Shown: piece by piece, positions 24,653 through 33,810 of the stretch
Position numbering within the stretch: position 1 is the stretch's first letter
Layout: every line of letters starts with the position of its first letter
Assembly (NCBI RefSeq): GCF_014698065.1
Contig: NZ_JACJSI010000006.1
Span: 106,930-170,929, forward strand
Direction of reading: 5' to 3'
DNA length: 64,000 nucleotides
From: Nostoc flagelliforme FACHB-838
GTDB lineage: Bacteria > Cyanobacteriota > Cyanobacteriia > Cyanobacteriales > Nostocaceae
Program-made: the position numbers and the translations under genes
Notes under the pieces: generated by a model
What the model saw: only the letters and a program-made list of their open reading frames with translations
What the model was told of the DNA's origin: nothing
Databases searched by the model: none

Positions 24653-27004
24653 TTACTCATCCTCAGAGTAAGGATCTAGGTCATCAGGCTCAATGTCATT
24701 TGGTAAGTACAGGTCTGAAAGCTCTTCACTGGAATCATTGCCAGTTAATCCTTTAGCTACACCATCACTGCCGACTGTTACCAAATCAATTTGCTGACGG
24801 TAGTAATCGACACTCTTAACTTGGACGGCGACGCGATCGCCTAATCTATAAGAAGCGCGATTTTTGCGACCAAACAGTGCCTGTTGTCTGGCGCGATATT
24901 CATACCAATCATCTTTGAGAGAACTGACGTGTACCAATCCTTCTACCCTCAAAGGCACACCAGGATTACTGCTGGACTCTACCTCGGCTGCTGATACTTC
25001 AATTTCCACAAAGAAACCGTAGGATTGAACCCCGGTAATCACGCCTTGAAATACCTGACCAATGCGTTGCTTCATCAGTTGGGCTTTTTGCAGTCCAGCT
25101 AAATCGGCTTCGGCTTCTTGGACTTCTTTTTCTCGGTCGTTGATTTGGACAATTACCCTAGTTAAATCGCTTTGCAGTTCTTGTTGCAATTCTGGGGGTA
25201 AAACGTTCCAGTTAATTTCCTCATGGCTAGAGGAGTGGCGCAGGTTAACCCGCTCTCTTACACGGGTATTGCGGCGATCGCGTCCGTTTTCCAGTAGCGC
25301 GTAATACACTCTCTGCATGAGCAAATCTGGGTAACGTCGCAAGGGAGCGCTAAAGTGGACATATTGCGCTAGTGCTAGACCAAAGTGAGATCCTTTGGTG
25401 GTGCTGTACGCAGATGGCTTAAGCGTATCTTGTAATAAGTAAGTAAGAACTTGCTCAGAGGGAGATTCGCCAAAAGCTGTGGTCAAATGTTGATAATCTA
25501 AGGGTTGAATATCGACTTCTGGATCTAGTGTGAGGTCAACGCCTAAATTGACTGCCAATTTCAGCATTTCCTGGACATCTTCAACATCGGGAGTACCTTG
25601 GACTCGCCAGATAGCGGGAACACCAAGGGCATTTAAGTGAGTTGCCATCAGTTGATTAACTAGCAACACCAACTCCGTAAGTAGCGATCGCACTGGTAAA
25701 TCATTCACCACCACAGCGCCGAGAATTCCCTCATCATAATAGGCGTTTTGGCTAGGTGGCAGATTCAACTGGAGGCTACCACGATTCAACCGTACCTGTT
25801 TGACGGCTGTTTGCAAGGCTTGGAGGTTTTGCAGGATTTGGGAAACTTGTGATGATTCTTGCGCTTCACCTGTAAGAATTGCTTGGGCTTGTTCAGTAGT
25901 CAGTGCAGTTTCGACATTAATTACACTGGGTTGAATTTCCCACTCTAGGACTTCTCCCGATTGAGGATCAATAGTAATTAAAAAAGAGATAGTTAAGCGA
26001 TCGCTCCCAGGGACTAAAGAACAGCGTTCTACCACCGTTGGGGGCAAGATTGGCAACACCAATTCTCCCAAATACACTGATTTACCCCGTTTGAGTGCTT
26101 CTCTATCAAGGGCTTCGTCAGGTTGGACATAGTGAGAAACATCAGTGATATGAACGCCCAAAAGCCAATTTCCGGCTAAGTTTTTTTCTAAACTAAAAGC
26201 GTTTTCTATAACTTTGGTATCACCATTTACCCCTTCAATAGTCAGAGTAAACAAATTACGTAAATCCAGCCGATTTTTCAGGTCTGCTTTGAGGAGCTTT
26301 TTGGGCAACTTGGCAGATGCTTCTACGACATTATCTGGAAAAGTCCGGGAAAGGTCGTGTTTGCACGTAACTAAATCTATATCAGCAGCAGCTTCGGCAT
26401 CACTGCCGAGAATTTGCACCACTCGACCAAGGGGAGGATATTGTGCCAACGGGTAACGCAAGACTTCAACGTGAACCAGGTGATCGATCGCTTCTTCTAA
26501 CTTTGCCCCATTGGGTTGAATCTTGAGTTCAAACAGCAATCGATCATCTAAAGGCACAGCCCGGAAACCCGTTTCTACCTGCTTAATTCGTGCCAGTAAA
26601 GTGTGGTTAGAACGTTCGAGAATCAGCTTCACCTCCCCTTCAGGAGAGCGACGGCGACTGCCTTCTTTGAGAACTCTAACCAAAACGCGATCGCCATTCC
26701 AAGCATTACTCAGATGACTTTCGCGGATGTAAATATCCTCAGCGCCTTCTACATCTTGAATAGCGAAGCAAAACCCTTTACTAGAACAACGGAGTTTTGC
26801 CTCGATTACTCCCTCTTCTGAGACACGACGGTACTTGCCCCGTTCTTTCACTAAAATACCGATTTTTTCTAGAACATCTAAAGCAATGTGAAGTTTTTGT
26901 AAACTTTTTTCATCTTCACAGCCAAGTTTCTTTTCTAAAACCTTCCGAGCTACCAATTTATCATCGGTGAAATTGGCAAGGAGTGTAGCGATTGAAAATT
27001 CCAT
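24653..27004 (-). CDS. zam: Zam-type RNB-family protein with degenerate active site
   Basis: A 783-residue RNase II/R-family protein. An N-terminal winged-helix and cold-shock part (residues 1-130) has cysteines at 29, 73 and 79. The RNB domain follows (about 245-590), then a C-terminal S1 domain (QVFQGVITGVQSYGFFVEIE) and an acidic tail. Where active RNases carry four aspartates (D..A.DFDDA), this protein reads IEGVNGDTKVIENAF (residues 256-270), so the metal-binding aspartates are gone. HITDVSHYV and RRYPDLLMQR remain. This pattern fits the cyanobacterial Zam clade, known for acetazolamide resistance and degenerate active sites, rather than RNase R. ubiX follows on the same strand. Confidence 0.85.
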   Translation of the reverse strand: MEFSIATLLANFTDDKLVARKVLEKKLGCEDEKSLQKLHIALDVLEKIGILVKERGKYRRVSEEGVIEAKLRCSSKGFCFAIQDVEGAEDIYIRESHLSNAWNGDRVLVRVLKEGSRRRSPEGEVKLILERSNHTLLARIKQVETGFRAVPLDDRLLFELKIQPNGAKLEEAIDHLVHVEVLRYPLAQYPPLGRVVQILGSDAEAAADIDLVTCKHDLSRTFPDNVVEASAKLPKKLLKADLKNRLDLRNLFTLTIEGVNGDTKVIENAFSLEKNLAGNWLLGVHITDVSHYVQPDEALDREALKRGKSVYLGELVLPILPPTVVERCSLVPGSDRLTISFLITIDPQSGEVLEWEIQPSVINVETALTTEQAQAILTGEAQESSQVSQILQNLQALQTAVKQVRLNRGSLQLNLPPSQNAYYDEGILGAVVVNDLPVRSLLTELVLLVNQLMATHLNALGVPAIWRVQGTPDVEDVQEMLKLAVNLGVDLTLDPEVDIQPLDYQHLTTAFGESPSEQVLTYLLQDTLKPSAYSTTKGSHFGLALAQYVHFSAPLRRYPDLLMQRVYYALLENGRDRRNTRVRERVNLRHSSSHEEINWNVLPPELQQELQSDLTRVIVQINDREKEVQEAEADLAGLQKAQLMKQRIGQVFQGVITGVQSYGFFVEIEVSAAEVESSSNPGVPLRVEGLVHVSSLKDDWYEYRARQQALFGRKNRASYRLGDRVAVQVKSVDYYRQQIDLVTVGSDGVAKGLTGNDSSEELSDLYLPNDIEPDDLDPYSEDE

Positions 27005-27128
27005 GCAGTGAACCGACCTTTGGTCAAAACATCATTTGTTGTTTAATCTGGTTCTTTTCTGTATATCCTCACGGCTTACAGAAACAAGCTGGAAACTAAT
27101 TGTCCTGAAGTAAGGCATCCTAAGTTCT

Positions 27129-27215
27129 AAGGAAAGGAAGCCCGACCCAGCAAAAGCGGGAAACTACTCCCGCAGTTCCTTTGCAAGGAAGCCGACCCAC
27201 GGACAACTCTGGGCG
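27129..27215. repeat. Hairpin between direct repeats (possible structured RNA)
   Basis: AAAGGAAGCCCGACCCA and AAGGAAGCCGACCCA are near-identical direct repeats about 50 bp apart. Between them GCGGG pairs with CCCGC and AGGAA with TTCCT. It lies 125-210 bp upstream of zam and could be part of its leader or a separate RNA. Neither is proven. Confidence 0.4.
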
Positions 27216-27312
27216 TTTACGAACTTCTCACTGCACGATCCTCTCAGAATTTGCCTGCGTTCAATTCTCTTCACCTAACCAAACTCAAGATTGCACGCCT
27301 GATTAACATTTA

Positions 27313-27344
27313 GCCCCGCTAGGTAGTTACGCGACGGGTTTTTG
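27313..27344 (+). terminator. Terminator-like hairpin with T run
   Basis: CCCCGCTAGGTAGTTACGCG followed by ACGGG and TTTTTG can form a GC-rich imperfect stem before a T run on the plus strand. No gene precedes it on that strand, so it may end an unannotated RNA or may be fortuitous. Confidence 0.3.
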
Positions 27345-28054
27345 AGAAGCTGGGTTTAGAGAATCCATACTGCTCAAAAGCGCTATGCAGGGGAGCCACT
27401 GCGGTGAGGCGGTTCCCGTCGATAGCGCAGCGTTAGCGAGTTATCGAGCGTCTGGGGGACTGCCGAACCCGGAGGGTCTTCTCCAAGGGGAGACGCTAAA
27501 GCGATAGCGAGTCTGCGAGCGTCTGGGGTCTCCCGTGGAGGAGGCAGTGCGGTCTTGAGGTCTCCCCAAGTGGAGCAACTGCCGTCAAGTGGCGTGGAAA
27601 CTACAGGTGTTTGATTGTCTAGAGTGAAGGTAATTTTAAGCCATTAGACTCTGATTTTTAACTAGGAGGAACTGCCGGTGAACCCAATTTTCCCACATGT
27701 AGAATCGGTAACAATTAGGTAAGCAGTTTAATAAGCAGTGAGGGCGAACCTTATCTTCATTATTGTAGATTTAGAGCGCACTTCCAGAAAATAGTTCTAG
27801 ATATTGAGTTGGGTAATTAGTATAGCATTGCAGGCAATACTACCCAGACAAGCTAGCACTCGTTAAAAATTTCGTCAAAAAAGAGCTACTGCTACAATTG
27901 GGACACAAGGCAAAGCAAAAATATTACTTTAAAAGGGACTGGGGACTAGGGATTAGGATTAAAATAATTCTTTCCCAGTTTCCAGTCCCCAGTGTTCACT
28001 GAGCTTTGTCGAAGTGTCCCCAGTCCTCAACAGATTTAGATTGGTAGCAGTATT

Positions 28055-28942
28055 ATGTTGGCTCAATTCCAGAGCTTGTATCCCAAGGGCAGTTTGATTT
28101 CTGAATTAGTGCAAATTTTTCAAGGAAAATATATAGTCCGGGCAAGCGTGCAAATTGAAGGCGTAACCCGTGCTACGGGTATGGCAGCAGCAGAAACAGT
28201 AGAAGCAGCAGAAGACCAAGCCAGAACTAGAGCGCTAATAGTTTTGGGTATTACAAATGCGCCACCAGAATCAGTGGCATTTACCTCAAATCCAATTTCC
28301 CCAACACACCTAAATCCTTCTTTAAATACCAAAGGTGGATTAAGTGAGCCTGCTGCCTATTCCTCTGGAAAAAATGAGGAGTTTGTGGATAATCAGTGGT
28401 CAGGGGTTAGCGATAAAGAAATATCTATACCGCCTTCTAAAGGACGGAACATCAAACCAGAAGTAGTAACAAGCACTAATGAACAGTACGGCTACAGCAA
28501 TGCTGCACCCGTAGCAAGCGATACCTATAGCCCAGATTTAGGTCAAAACTTTCCTGTTCCCGTTAATCGGGAGCTAGAATTTGATCCCCCGGTTGAGAAC
28601 TTGGAAATAACCTTTGATAACCAGGTGGAAAATCAAAGCTTTCCAGGAATTTCTGCTAATAATGTCACACCATTTACACCTCGGAATTACAGCCCTCAAG
28701 AAAATGTCACCACGCCGTCGGGGACAGGAAAGAGAAAGAAGAAAGCTGAACCCGTGGATTTATCGGATGTAATTGCGAAAACAGATGTTGAACTTCAGCG
28801 TTTAGGCTGGACACCAGAACAGGGACGGGAGCATCTGATTGAAACCTACGGCAAGCGTGGGCGTACTTTGCTGACTGAAGAAGAATTACACGGATTTCTC
28901 AAATACTTACAATCTCAACCAGACCCAATAGCGGGATTTTGA
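28055..28942 (+). CDS. Conserved cyanobacterial protein with Rad52-like N-terminus and helical C-terminal module
   Basis: A 295-residue protein of unknown function. Residues 1-66 (GKYIVRASVQIEGVTRATGM, then AAEDQARTRALIVLGI) resemble the core of single-strand annealing/Rad52-like or dsRNA-binding-like folds. This is weak recognition. Residues 67-225 are a polar, proline-rich linker. Residues 226-295 begin with a basic patch GKRKKKAEP and form a compact helical module with LGWTPEQGREHLIETYGKR and ELHGFLKYLQSQP. That last module is partly duplicated at 29240-29400. A link to DNA recombination is only a hypothesis. The start at 28055 is TTG/ATG-adjacent and the ATG is used. Confidence 0.65.
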   Translation: MLAQFQSLYPKGSLISELVQIFQGKYIVRASVQIEGVTRATGMAAAETVEAAEDQARTRALIVLGITNAPPESVAFTSNPISPTHLNPSLNTKGGLSEPAAYSSGKNEEFVDNQWSGVSDKEISIPPSKGRNIKPEVVTSTNEQYGYSNAAPVASDTYSPDLGQNFPVPVNRELEFDPPVENLEITFDNQVENQSFPGISANNVTPFTPRNYSPQENVTTPSGTGKRKKKAEPVDLSDVIAKTDVELQRLGWTPEQGREHLIETYGKRGRTLLTEEELHGFLKYLQSQPDPIAGF

Positions 28943-29016
28943 TTTGTCATTAGTCATTGGTCATTTGTAAGGACTAATAGACCTTTTGCAAAAGTCTATC
29001 CCCTTTTCCACATCCC

Positions 29017-29400
29017 GTGAAAAGTCAGGTTAAGCGATCGCATTTGCTTGTTGAGCGATCGCATTTGCTTGTTGAGCGACAGCATTTGCTTGTTGAGCGA
29101 CAGCATTTGCTTGTTAAGCGACAGCATTTGCTTGTTGAGCGACAGCATTTGCTTGTTGAGCGATCGCATTTGCTTGTTGAGCGACAGCATTTGCTTGTTG
29201 AGCGACAGCATTTGCTTGTTAAGCGATCGCATTTGCTTGTTTGGAAGAAGGTATTGGCTAAGACTGATGTCGAGATAGAGCATTTAGGCTGGACACAGAA
29301 CAGGGACGGAAAGCGATCGCGTTCTTCACTGACCGATGAGCAATTGCATAAATTCCTCCAATATCTCCAATCTCAGCCAGATCCAAGAGCAGAATTTTGA
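29017..29400 (+). pseudogene. Duplicated C-terminal module of the 28055 gene fused to a heptapeptide repeat
   Basis: After ten 21-bp repeats, the plus strand continues in frame with KKVLAKTDVEIEHLGWTQNR, SSLTDEQLHKFLQYLQSQP and DPRAEF. This aligns with the last 55 residues of the upstream gene (IAKTDVELQRLGWTPEQ and LHGFLKYLQSQPDPIAGF). The middle helix (GREHLIETYG) is replaced by DGKRSRS, where a HIP1 octamer sits in the DNA. A frame through the repeat would encode (H-L-L-V-E-R-Q)n. I see no ribosome site, so I treat it as a gene-tail duplication rather than a functional gene. Confidence 0.6.
29030..29239. repeat. Ten tandem copies of a 21-bp HIP1-containing unit
   Basis: Ten perfect-length units TT(A/G)AGCGATCGCATTTGCTTG. 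Units 1, 2, 7 and 10 carry the intact HIP1 octamer GCGATCGC, and the other six carry GCGACAGC. Third-position variants TTA/TTG are also mixed. The period is divisible by three, so all six frames stay open across the array. Confidence 0.95.
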
Positions 29401-29559
29401 TTTCCAACTTCTAATACCAATTCACGAAAATCCTGATACATATAGATTTATCGTAGGGGCATGGCAAAGACAAGCCCTTACCAGCGTATTTGTATCATTA
29501 TTAAAGTTAAATGGTATAAATCGAGTTTTGAACTTCTAAATCGACTTTTGAAGTCAAAT

Positions 29560-29594
29560 AACCCCTTCTCACTAATGAAAAGGGGTTGTTTTTG
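29560..29594 (+). terminator. Intrinsic terminator
   Basis: AACCCCTT (29560-29567) pairs perfectly with AAGGGGTT (29580-29587) and is followed by GTTTTTGG. The T run is on the plus-strand side, so it serves rightward transcription coming through 28055-29400. Confidence 0.75.
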
Positions 29595-29644
29595 GGGTTT
29601 AAGGAAATTAAAAGTGGTAAATCACCATTAACCAATCGTGACTA

Positions 29645-30256
29645 TTAATTAACAGCAGCAACTTCTGGACGGCTACCAGCGGCGTGACGGTCAATCACTT
29701 GGTCAATCAAACCGTATTCCCTGGCTTCCTCTGGTGACATGAAGAAGTCACGTTCAGTATCTTCAGCAATGCGCTCAATTGGTTGACCTGTATGTTCAGC
29801 TAAATAATCGTTTAGCCGCCGCTTGTGGTAAAGAATTTCCCGCGCCTGAATTTCAATATCAGTCGCCTGTCCTTGAGCGCCGCCTAGAGGTTGATGAATC
29901 ATAATCCGAGAATGGGGTAGACTCATCCGCTTACCCTTAGCACCAGCGCTGAGGAGAAAAGCGCCCATACTCGCCGCCAATCCGGTACATATTGTACAGA
30001 CATCAGGGCGAATATGTTTCATAGTATCAAAAATGCCCATACCAGCCGTCACTGAACCACCGGGAGAATTGATGTACATATAAATGTCTTTCTCCGGGTC
30101 TTCAGCATCCAAATACAGCAGTTGGGCAACAATCAAGTTAGCAATGTTGTTATCAACTTGTTGTCCCAAAAAGATGATGCGCTCACGTAACAGCCGTGAG
30201 TAGATGTCAAAGGCGCGTTCACCTCGACCCGATTGTTCAATAACGATAGGAATCAT
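29645..30256 (-). CDS. clpP: ATP-dependent Clp protease proteolytic subunit
   Basis: A 203-residue serine protease subunit that forms a tetradecameric chamber and works with ClpC/ClpX ATPases in cytosolic protein turnover. The catalytic triad is visible: Ser96 in GLAASMGAF, His121 in IMIHQPLGG and Asp170 in TERDFFMS. The SPGGSV loop and YINSPGG strand are intact, and it is of the usual mature-like length with MIPIVIEQ at the start. Cyanobacteria carry several clpP paralogues plus clpR. This one has full catalytic residues, so it is a ClpP and not ClpR. No clpX is adjacent. Confidence 0.96.
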   Translation of the reverse strand: MIPIVIEQSGRGERAFDIYSRLLRERIIFLGQQVDNNIANLIVAQLLYLDAEDPEKDIYMYINSPGGSVTAGMGIFDTMKHIRPDVCTICTGLAASMGAFLLSAGAKGKRMSLPHSRIMIHQPLGGAQGQATDIEIQAREILYHKRRLNDYLAEHTGQPIERIAEDTERDFFMSPEEAREYGLIDQVIDRHAAGSRPEVAAVN

Positions 30257-30788
30257 GGAAGCGTGTTTGTGGCTACTTTAAATACATTTTATCGGTGACG
30301 GCACGAAACTGGGGTTTATCTCTACTATTCCTAGCAAAATAGAAATGAAAAGCAGTCAAAAGACAGAGTTCAGGATACCCTAGCAGTCAAGTCAGGGTGA
30401 AGAGCCACGGAGGAAAGAATTTTTTTTCACGCGCGTTTAAAGCTCCCTTGCGTTTTTTTCAATCTATAAGGGCACTTTTTAGCGATAAAAGCTGTCTAAG
30501 AGAATATCCCGATTTAGGGAAGAACAAATCAAAAAACTTTAACTATCGCCAATCTCATGTTTCGGCCTTTGCTGCACAAGCTTGGCAATGTAGTGATTAG
30601 ACCGATAACCGAAATCCGACTTGCTTAGGGAGTAATGTTAATTTTAAGTAACATTTTAAACATTTTTTTAGGATTTCCCTCAGCAATTAGCAATTTATTT
30701 TTGTTAGATTCGGTAAGTCGATAGTACAAGGTGTATTTACAATAACTAGTCCTAATTGAAATGCTATCCACCCAGAGAGAGACGTGCC
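30257..30788. other. Intergenic region without a supported gene
   Basis: About 530 bp between the divergent clpP and a tiny membrane-peptide frame. A 67-codon GTG-started frame (30397-30600) exists, but it has no family look and weak coding character. AT-rich DNA with AACATTTTAAACATTTTTTTAGG near 30650 may hold promoters. Confidence 0.4.
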
Positions 30789-30947
30789 ATGCTGGAAAAA
30801 CTTATACAAGCCGCCATCATCACCTTCTTGCTCCATTTGATAGCAGGACTTAGCCCGAATACTTTAATTCAGACAAAGACAGCATCACCTATGCAAGAAA
30901 CGCCACCAAATAATATTGTGAGCTTGCTATTGCGAACTTTTCAATAA
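30789..30947 (+). CDS. Possible small single-helix membrane peptide
   Basis: 52 residues from ATG 30789: MLEKLIQAAIITFLLHLIAG, then SPNTLIQTKTASPMQETPPN and a hydrophobic end LLLRTF. One membrane helix is evident. GAGAGAGACG lies upstream as a weak ribosome site. The frame could begin earlier at 30756. There is no homology that I can recall with certainty. It is listed because hydrophobic micro-proteins are easily missed, and it could be spurious. Confidence 0.35.
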   Translation: MLEKLIQAAIITFLLHLIAGLSPNTLIQTKTASPMQETPPNNIVSLLLRTFQ

Positions 30948-31029
30948 GAATGTTTCATTAAATTGCACTGGTGTAACTAAGTCGGCGCAAATAAACCAAA
31001 TTATATCAAGATGATTAAAGATGATTGCC

Positions 31030-31067
31030 TTGTAGTCAGCGCTAAAGCGTTAAAACGCTGACTACAA
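31030..31067. repeat. Palindromic hairpin repeat
   Basis: TTGTAGTCAGCG (31030-31041) and CGCTGACTACAA (31056-31067) are perfect 12-bp inverted arms round a 14-base loop, itself containing GCTAAAGCGTTAAAACGC. It is a REP-like extragenic hairpin. Confidence 0.75.
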
Positions 31068-31143
31068 ATCTGCAATTTTTTACACCAACTTACTTAGACG
31101 ATCGCCAAAACATCCAGTAGTATAGCAGTTCCCATTCAGATGC

Positions 31144-31205
31144 GGTACAACATTACATGACAATGTGTAGGGGCACGGCAGTGCCGTGCCCCTACGGTTG
31201 TACCT
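31144..31205. repeat. Near-perfect palindrome GTAGGGGCACGGCA
   Basis: GTAGGGGCACGGCA (31167-31180) and its exact complement (31182-31195) are separated by one base. Outer arms GGTACAAC and GTTGTACC extend the palindrome with a bulge on the left. This is a common type of cyanobacterial repeat. A partial unit CGTAGGGGCATGGC occurs at about 29453. Confidence 0.75.
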
Positions 31206-31348
31206 CACGTAAACGAAAACCGCTATATCTCTTGCTCAAGGAGTAATTAACTCGTAGGGTTTCTTGCTTAATCTCCATATCTGGTCTAGGGTAACATTCC
31301 TGGGAACACGATAGACTGAGCAAAGAAGGCAACTACTAGCGTTTAATC

Positions 31349-33406
31349 ATGACTAATCGCCTTGCTGAAGCTAAGAGCCTCTATCTCCGTAAACACGCCG
31401 AAAACCCAATTGATTGGTGGCCTTGGTGTGACGAAGCGCTTGCAACTGCAAGGGCGCAAAATAAACCAATTTTTCTCTCCATTGGCTACTCTAGTTGCCA
31501 TTGGTGTACTGTCATGGAAGGCGAAGCTTTTTCTGATATTGCGATCGCTGACTACATGAATGCCAATTATCTTCCCATCAAAGTAGATAGGGAAGAAAGA
31601 CCAGACCTCGATAGCATCTATATGCAAGCTTTGCAGATGATGACCGGTCAAGGTGGTTGGCCTTTAAATATTTTTCTTTCTCCAGAAGATTTAGTGCCAT
31701 TTTACGCTGGTACTTATTTCCCTGTAGACCCGCGCTATGGTCGCCCGGGATTTTTGCAAGTGTTGCAAGCTCTTCGCCGTTATTACGATACTGAAAAAGC
31801 AGAATTACAACAACGCAAAGCCTTAATTATTGAGTCGCTGCTCACATCTGCGGTGTTGCAAGATGGTACAACCGATGAGCTTGAAGACCGAGAATTACTC
31901 CGCCAAGGTTGGGAAACCAGCACAGGTGTAATTACTCCTAGCCAATCAGGTAATAGCTTTCCGATGATTCCCTATGCTGAATTGGCATTGCGGGGAACTC
32001 GATTTAATTTTGAATCTCGCTATGATGGCAATCAAGTGTGTACCCAACGGGGATTAGACTTAGCACTGGGAGGCATTTACGACCATCTGGGCGGTGGGTT
32101 TCATCGCTATACTGTTGACTCTACTTGGACAGTACCCCATTTTGAAAAGATGCTCTACGACAATGGACAGATTGTGGAGTATATAGCAAATTTATGGAGT
32201 GCAGGAGTACAAGAACCAGCCTTTGAGAGGGCAGTTGCTGGTACTGTACAATGGCTGAAGCGGGAAATGACCGCGCCTGAAGGTTACTTCTATGCTGCTC
32301 AAGATGCCGATAGCTTCACTGTTCCCACGGCGGTAGAACCAGAAGAAGGAGCCTTTTACGTCTGGAGTTACAGCGAACTACAACAGTCGTTAACACCTAA
32401 AGAATTAACGGAATTACAGCAGCAGTTTAGTGTTACCCCTAACGGCAACTTTGAAGGACATAATGTTTTGCAAAGACGCTATTCAGGTCAACTGAGTGCA
32501 ACGCTGGAAACGGCACTGAGTAAGCTATTTACAGCTCGCTATGGCGTTAGTTTGGAGTCACTAGAAACTTTTCCCCCTGCTCGTAACAATCAGGAAGCAA
32601 AAACCACTAACTGGCCGGGTCGCATTCCTTCGGTGACAGATACGAAAATGATTGTCGCCTGGAATAGCTTGATGATTTCCGGGCTGGCTAGGGCTGCTGG
32701 GGTGTTCCAAGAACCTTTATATCTGGAATTAGCAGCACGAGCGGCAAATTTTATCTGGGAAAATCAGTTTGTTGATGGGCGTTTCCACCGCCTCAACTAT
32801 CAAGGAAAACCAAGCGTTTTAGCTCAATCGGAAGATTACGCTTTGTTTATTAAAGCTCTCCTAGATTTACAAGCTTCCAATCCTGAAGATAAACAATGGT
32901 TAGAAAAAGCGATCGCTATCCAAGATGAATTCAACGAGTTTCTCTGGAGCGTAGAGTTAGGCGGATATTACAACACATCAAGTGATTCTAGTCAAGATTT
33001 AATTGTGAGAGAGCGCAGTTACGCCGATAATGCGACACCATCAGCCAATGGAATTGCGATCGCTAACCTTGTCCGCCTCGCTCAACTCACCGATAATCTA
33101 GATTATTTGGATTTAGTGGAACTTGGGTTAAAAGCTTTTAAGAGTGTCATGCATCGCGCTCCTCAAGCTTGCCCCAGTTTATTTACAGCTTTGGATTGGT
33201 ATCGTAACTCTACCTTGATTCGCACCACCACTGAGCAAATAAACTCTTTGATCCCTAAATTTCTACCAGCGTCTGTGTTTGCCATCACATCTGATTTACC
33301 AGAGGGAAGCGTTGGCTTAGTTTGCCAAGGTTTGAAGTGTCTTGCACCAGCAGAAAGTGTAGAGCATTTATTGCAGCAAGTGGAGAAAAGTCAAAATAGA
33401 GGATAG
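31349..33406 (+). CDS. DUF255 thioredoxin-domain protein (YyaL/spermatogenesis-associated 20 type)
   Basis: A 685-residue protein. The N-terminal thioredoxin-like domain (DUF255, residues 1-165) starts [21 protein letters not shown] and has the unusual redox site SCHWC (Cys50, Cys53). The remaining two thirds form an alpha/alpha toroid like that of N-acylglucosamine 2-epimerases or glycosidases ([49 protein letters not shown]). Widespread and highly conserved, but its biochemical role is not established. The VOC gene and mobA follow closely on the same strand (25 and 1 bp gaps), so they may form an operon. Confidence 0.93.
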   Translation: MTNRLAEAKSLYLRKHAENPIDWWPWCDEALATARAQNKPIFLSIGYSSCHWCTVMEGEAFSDIAIADYMNANYLPIKVDREERPDLDSIYMQALQMMTGQGGWPLNIFLSPEDLVPFYAGTYFPVDPRYGRPGFLQVLQALRRYYDTEKAELQQRKALIIESLLTSAVLQDGTTDELEDRELLRQGWETSTGVITPSQSGNSFPMIPYAELALRGTRFNFESRYDGNQVCTQRGLDLALGGIYDHLGGGFHRYTVDSTWTVPHFEKMLYDNGQIVEYIANLWSAGVQEPAFERAVAGTVQWLKREMTAPEGYFYAAQDADSFTVPTAVEPEEGAFYVWSYSELQQSLTPKELTELQQQFSVTPNGNFEGHNVLQRRYSGQLSATLETALSKLFTARYGVSLESLETFPPARNNQEAKTTNWPGRIPSVTDTKMIVAWNSLMISGLARAAGVFQEPLYLELAARAANFIWENQFVDGRFHRLNYQGKPSVLAQSEDYALFIKALLDLQASNPEDKQWLEKAIAIQDEFNEFLWSVELGGYYNTSSDSSQDLIVRERSYADNATPSANGIAIANLVRLAQLTDNLDYLDLVELGLKAFKSVMHRAPQACPSLFTALDWYRNSTLIRTTTEQINSLIPKFLPASVFAITSDLPEGSVGLVCQGLKCLAPAESVEHLLQQVEKSQNRG

Positions 33407-33431
33407 TTTTGGCAACATCGGACGCATAACC

Positions 33432-33809
33432 ATGAATAAACCGCCTGTACTTGGAAACATCAGTCCTATTATTCCTGCTGGTGGCGATATGGAAAAAGCG
33501 ATCGCTTTCTATGAACAACTTGGTTTTACAACAATCCATAAAGAAGGCGATCCGGTGATTATGGCAATTATAAAACGCGACTGTGCAGAAATTTTTCTGC
33601 AAAAAAATGACGATCAACACCTTGCAGAATGGACAACTTTTCGGATCAAAGTTGATGGTATTGAGCAGCTTTATCAGGAATTTCAAGCACAAGGCGGACA
33701 AATGATTCATCCCAACGGTCAGTTGCAAACACAACCTTGGGGAATGAAGGAGTTTGCCATTATTGATGTAACTGGTGTGTGCATTACGTTTTTTGAGCCA
33801 GAAAACTAA
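33432..33809 (+). CDS. VOC-family (glyoxalase/bleomycin-resistance fold) protein
   Basis: A 125-residue protein with the betaalphabetabetabeta module repeated: SPIIPAGGDMEKAIAFYEQLGFTTIH in the first half and TFRIKVDGIEQLYQEFQAQGG with FAIIDVTGVCITFFEPEN in the second. The closing FxxxDxxGxxxxFxEP motif is typical of this family, which includes dioxygenases, glyoxalase I and drug-binding proteins. The specific activity is unknown. The protein would dimerise. It lies between the DUF255 gene and mobA, with mobA starting two bases after its stop. Confidence 0.88.
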   Translation: MNKPPVLGNISPIIPAGGDMEKAIAFYEQLGFTTIHKEGDPVIMAIIKRDCAEIFLQKNDDQHLAEWTTFRIKVDGIEQLYQEFQAQGGQMIHPNGQLQTQPWGMKEFAIIDVTGVCITFFEPEN

Positions 33810-33810
33810 C

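Larger units (their letters stand above)
27005..28054. other. 1-kb gene-free region with hairpins and extragenic repeats
   Basis: No protein-coding frame is supported. The left part (27005-27345) holds structured DNA and a terminator-like hairpin. The middle (about 27375-27600) is a patchwork of palindromic repeats such as GATAGCGCAGCGTTAGCGAG and GGTCTCCCCAAGTGGAGC. Around 27935-28010 GGGACTGGGGACTAGGG faces CCAGTTTCCAGTCCCCAG. The zam promoter on the minus strand and the 28055 gene promoter lie at the two edges. Confidence 0.5.

Noticed and set aside
27340..27600. RNase P RNA, tmRNA or SRP RNA in the large gene-free region
   Set aside because: None of their conserved cores could be recognised. 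The sequence is better explained as extragenic repeats.
29030..29239. CRISPR array
   Set aside because: The 21-bp units are contiguous without spacers and no cas genes are near.
29017..29278. Open frames on all sides of the 21-bp array as real repeat proteins
   Set aside because: A 21-bp period opens every frame automatically. No ribosome site or independent family evidence.
30397..30600. 67-residue GTG-started frame
   Set aside because: No recognisable family, poor composition and weak start. Left as intergenic.
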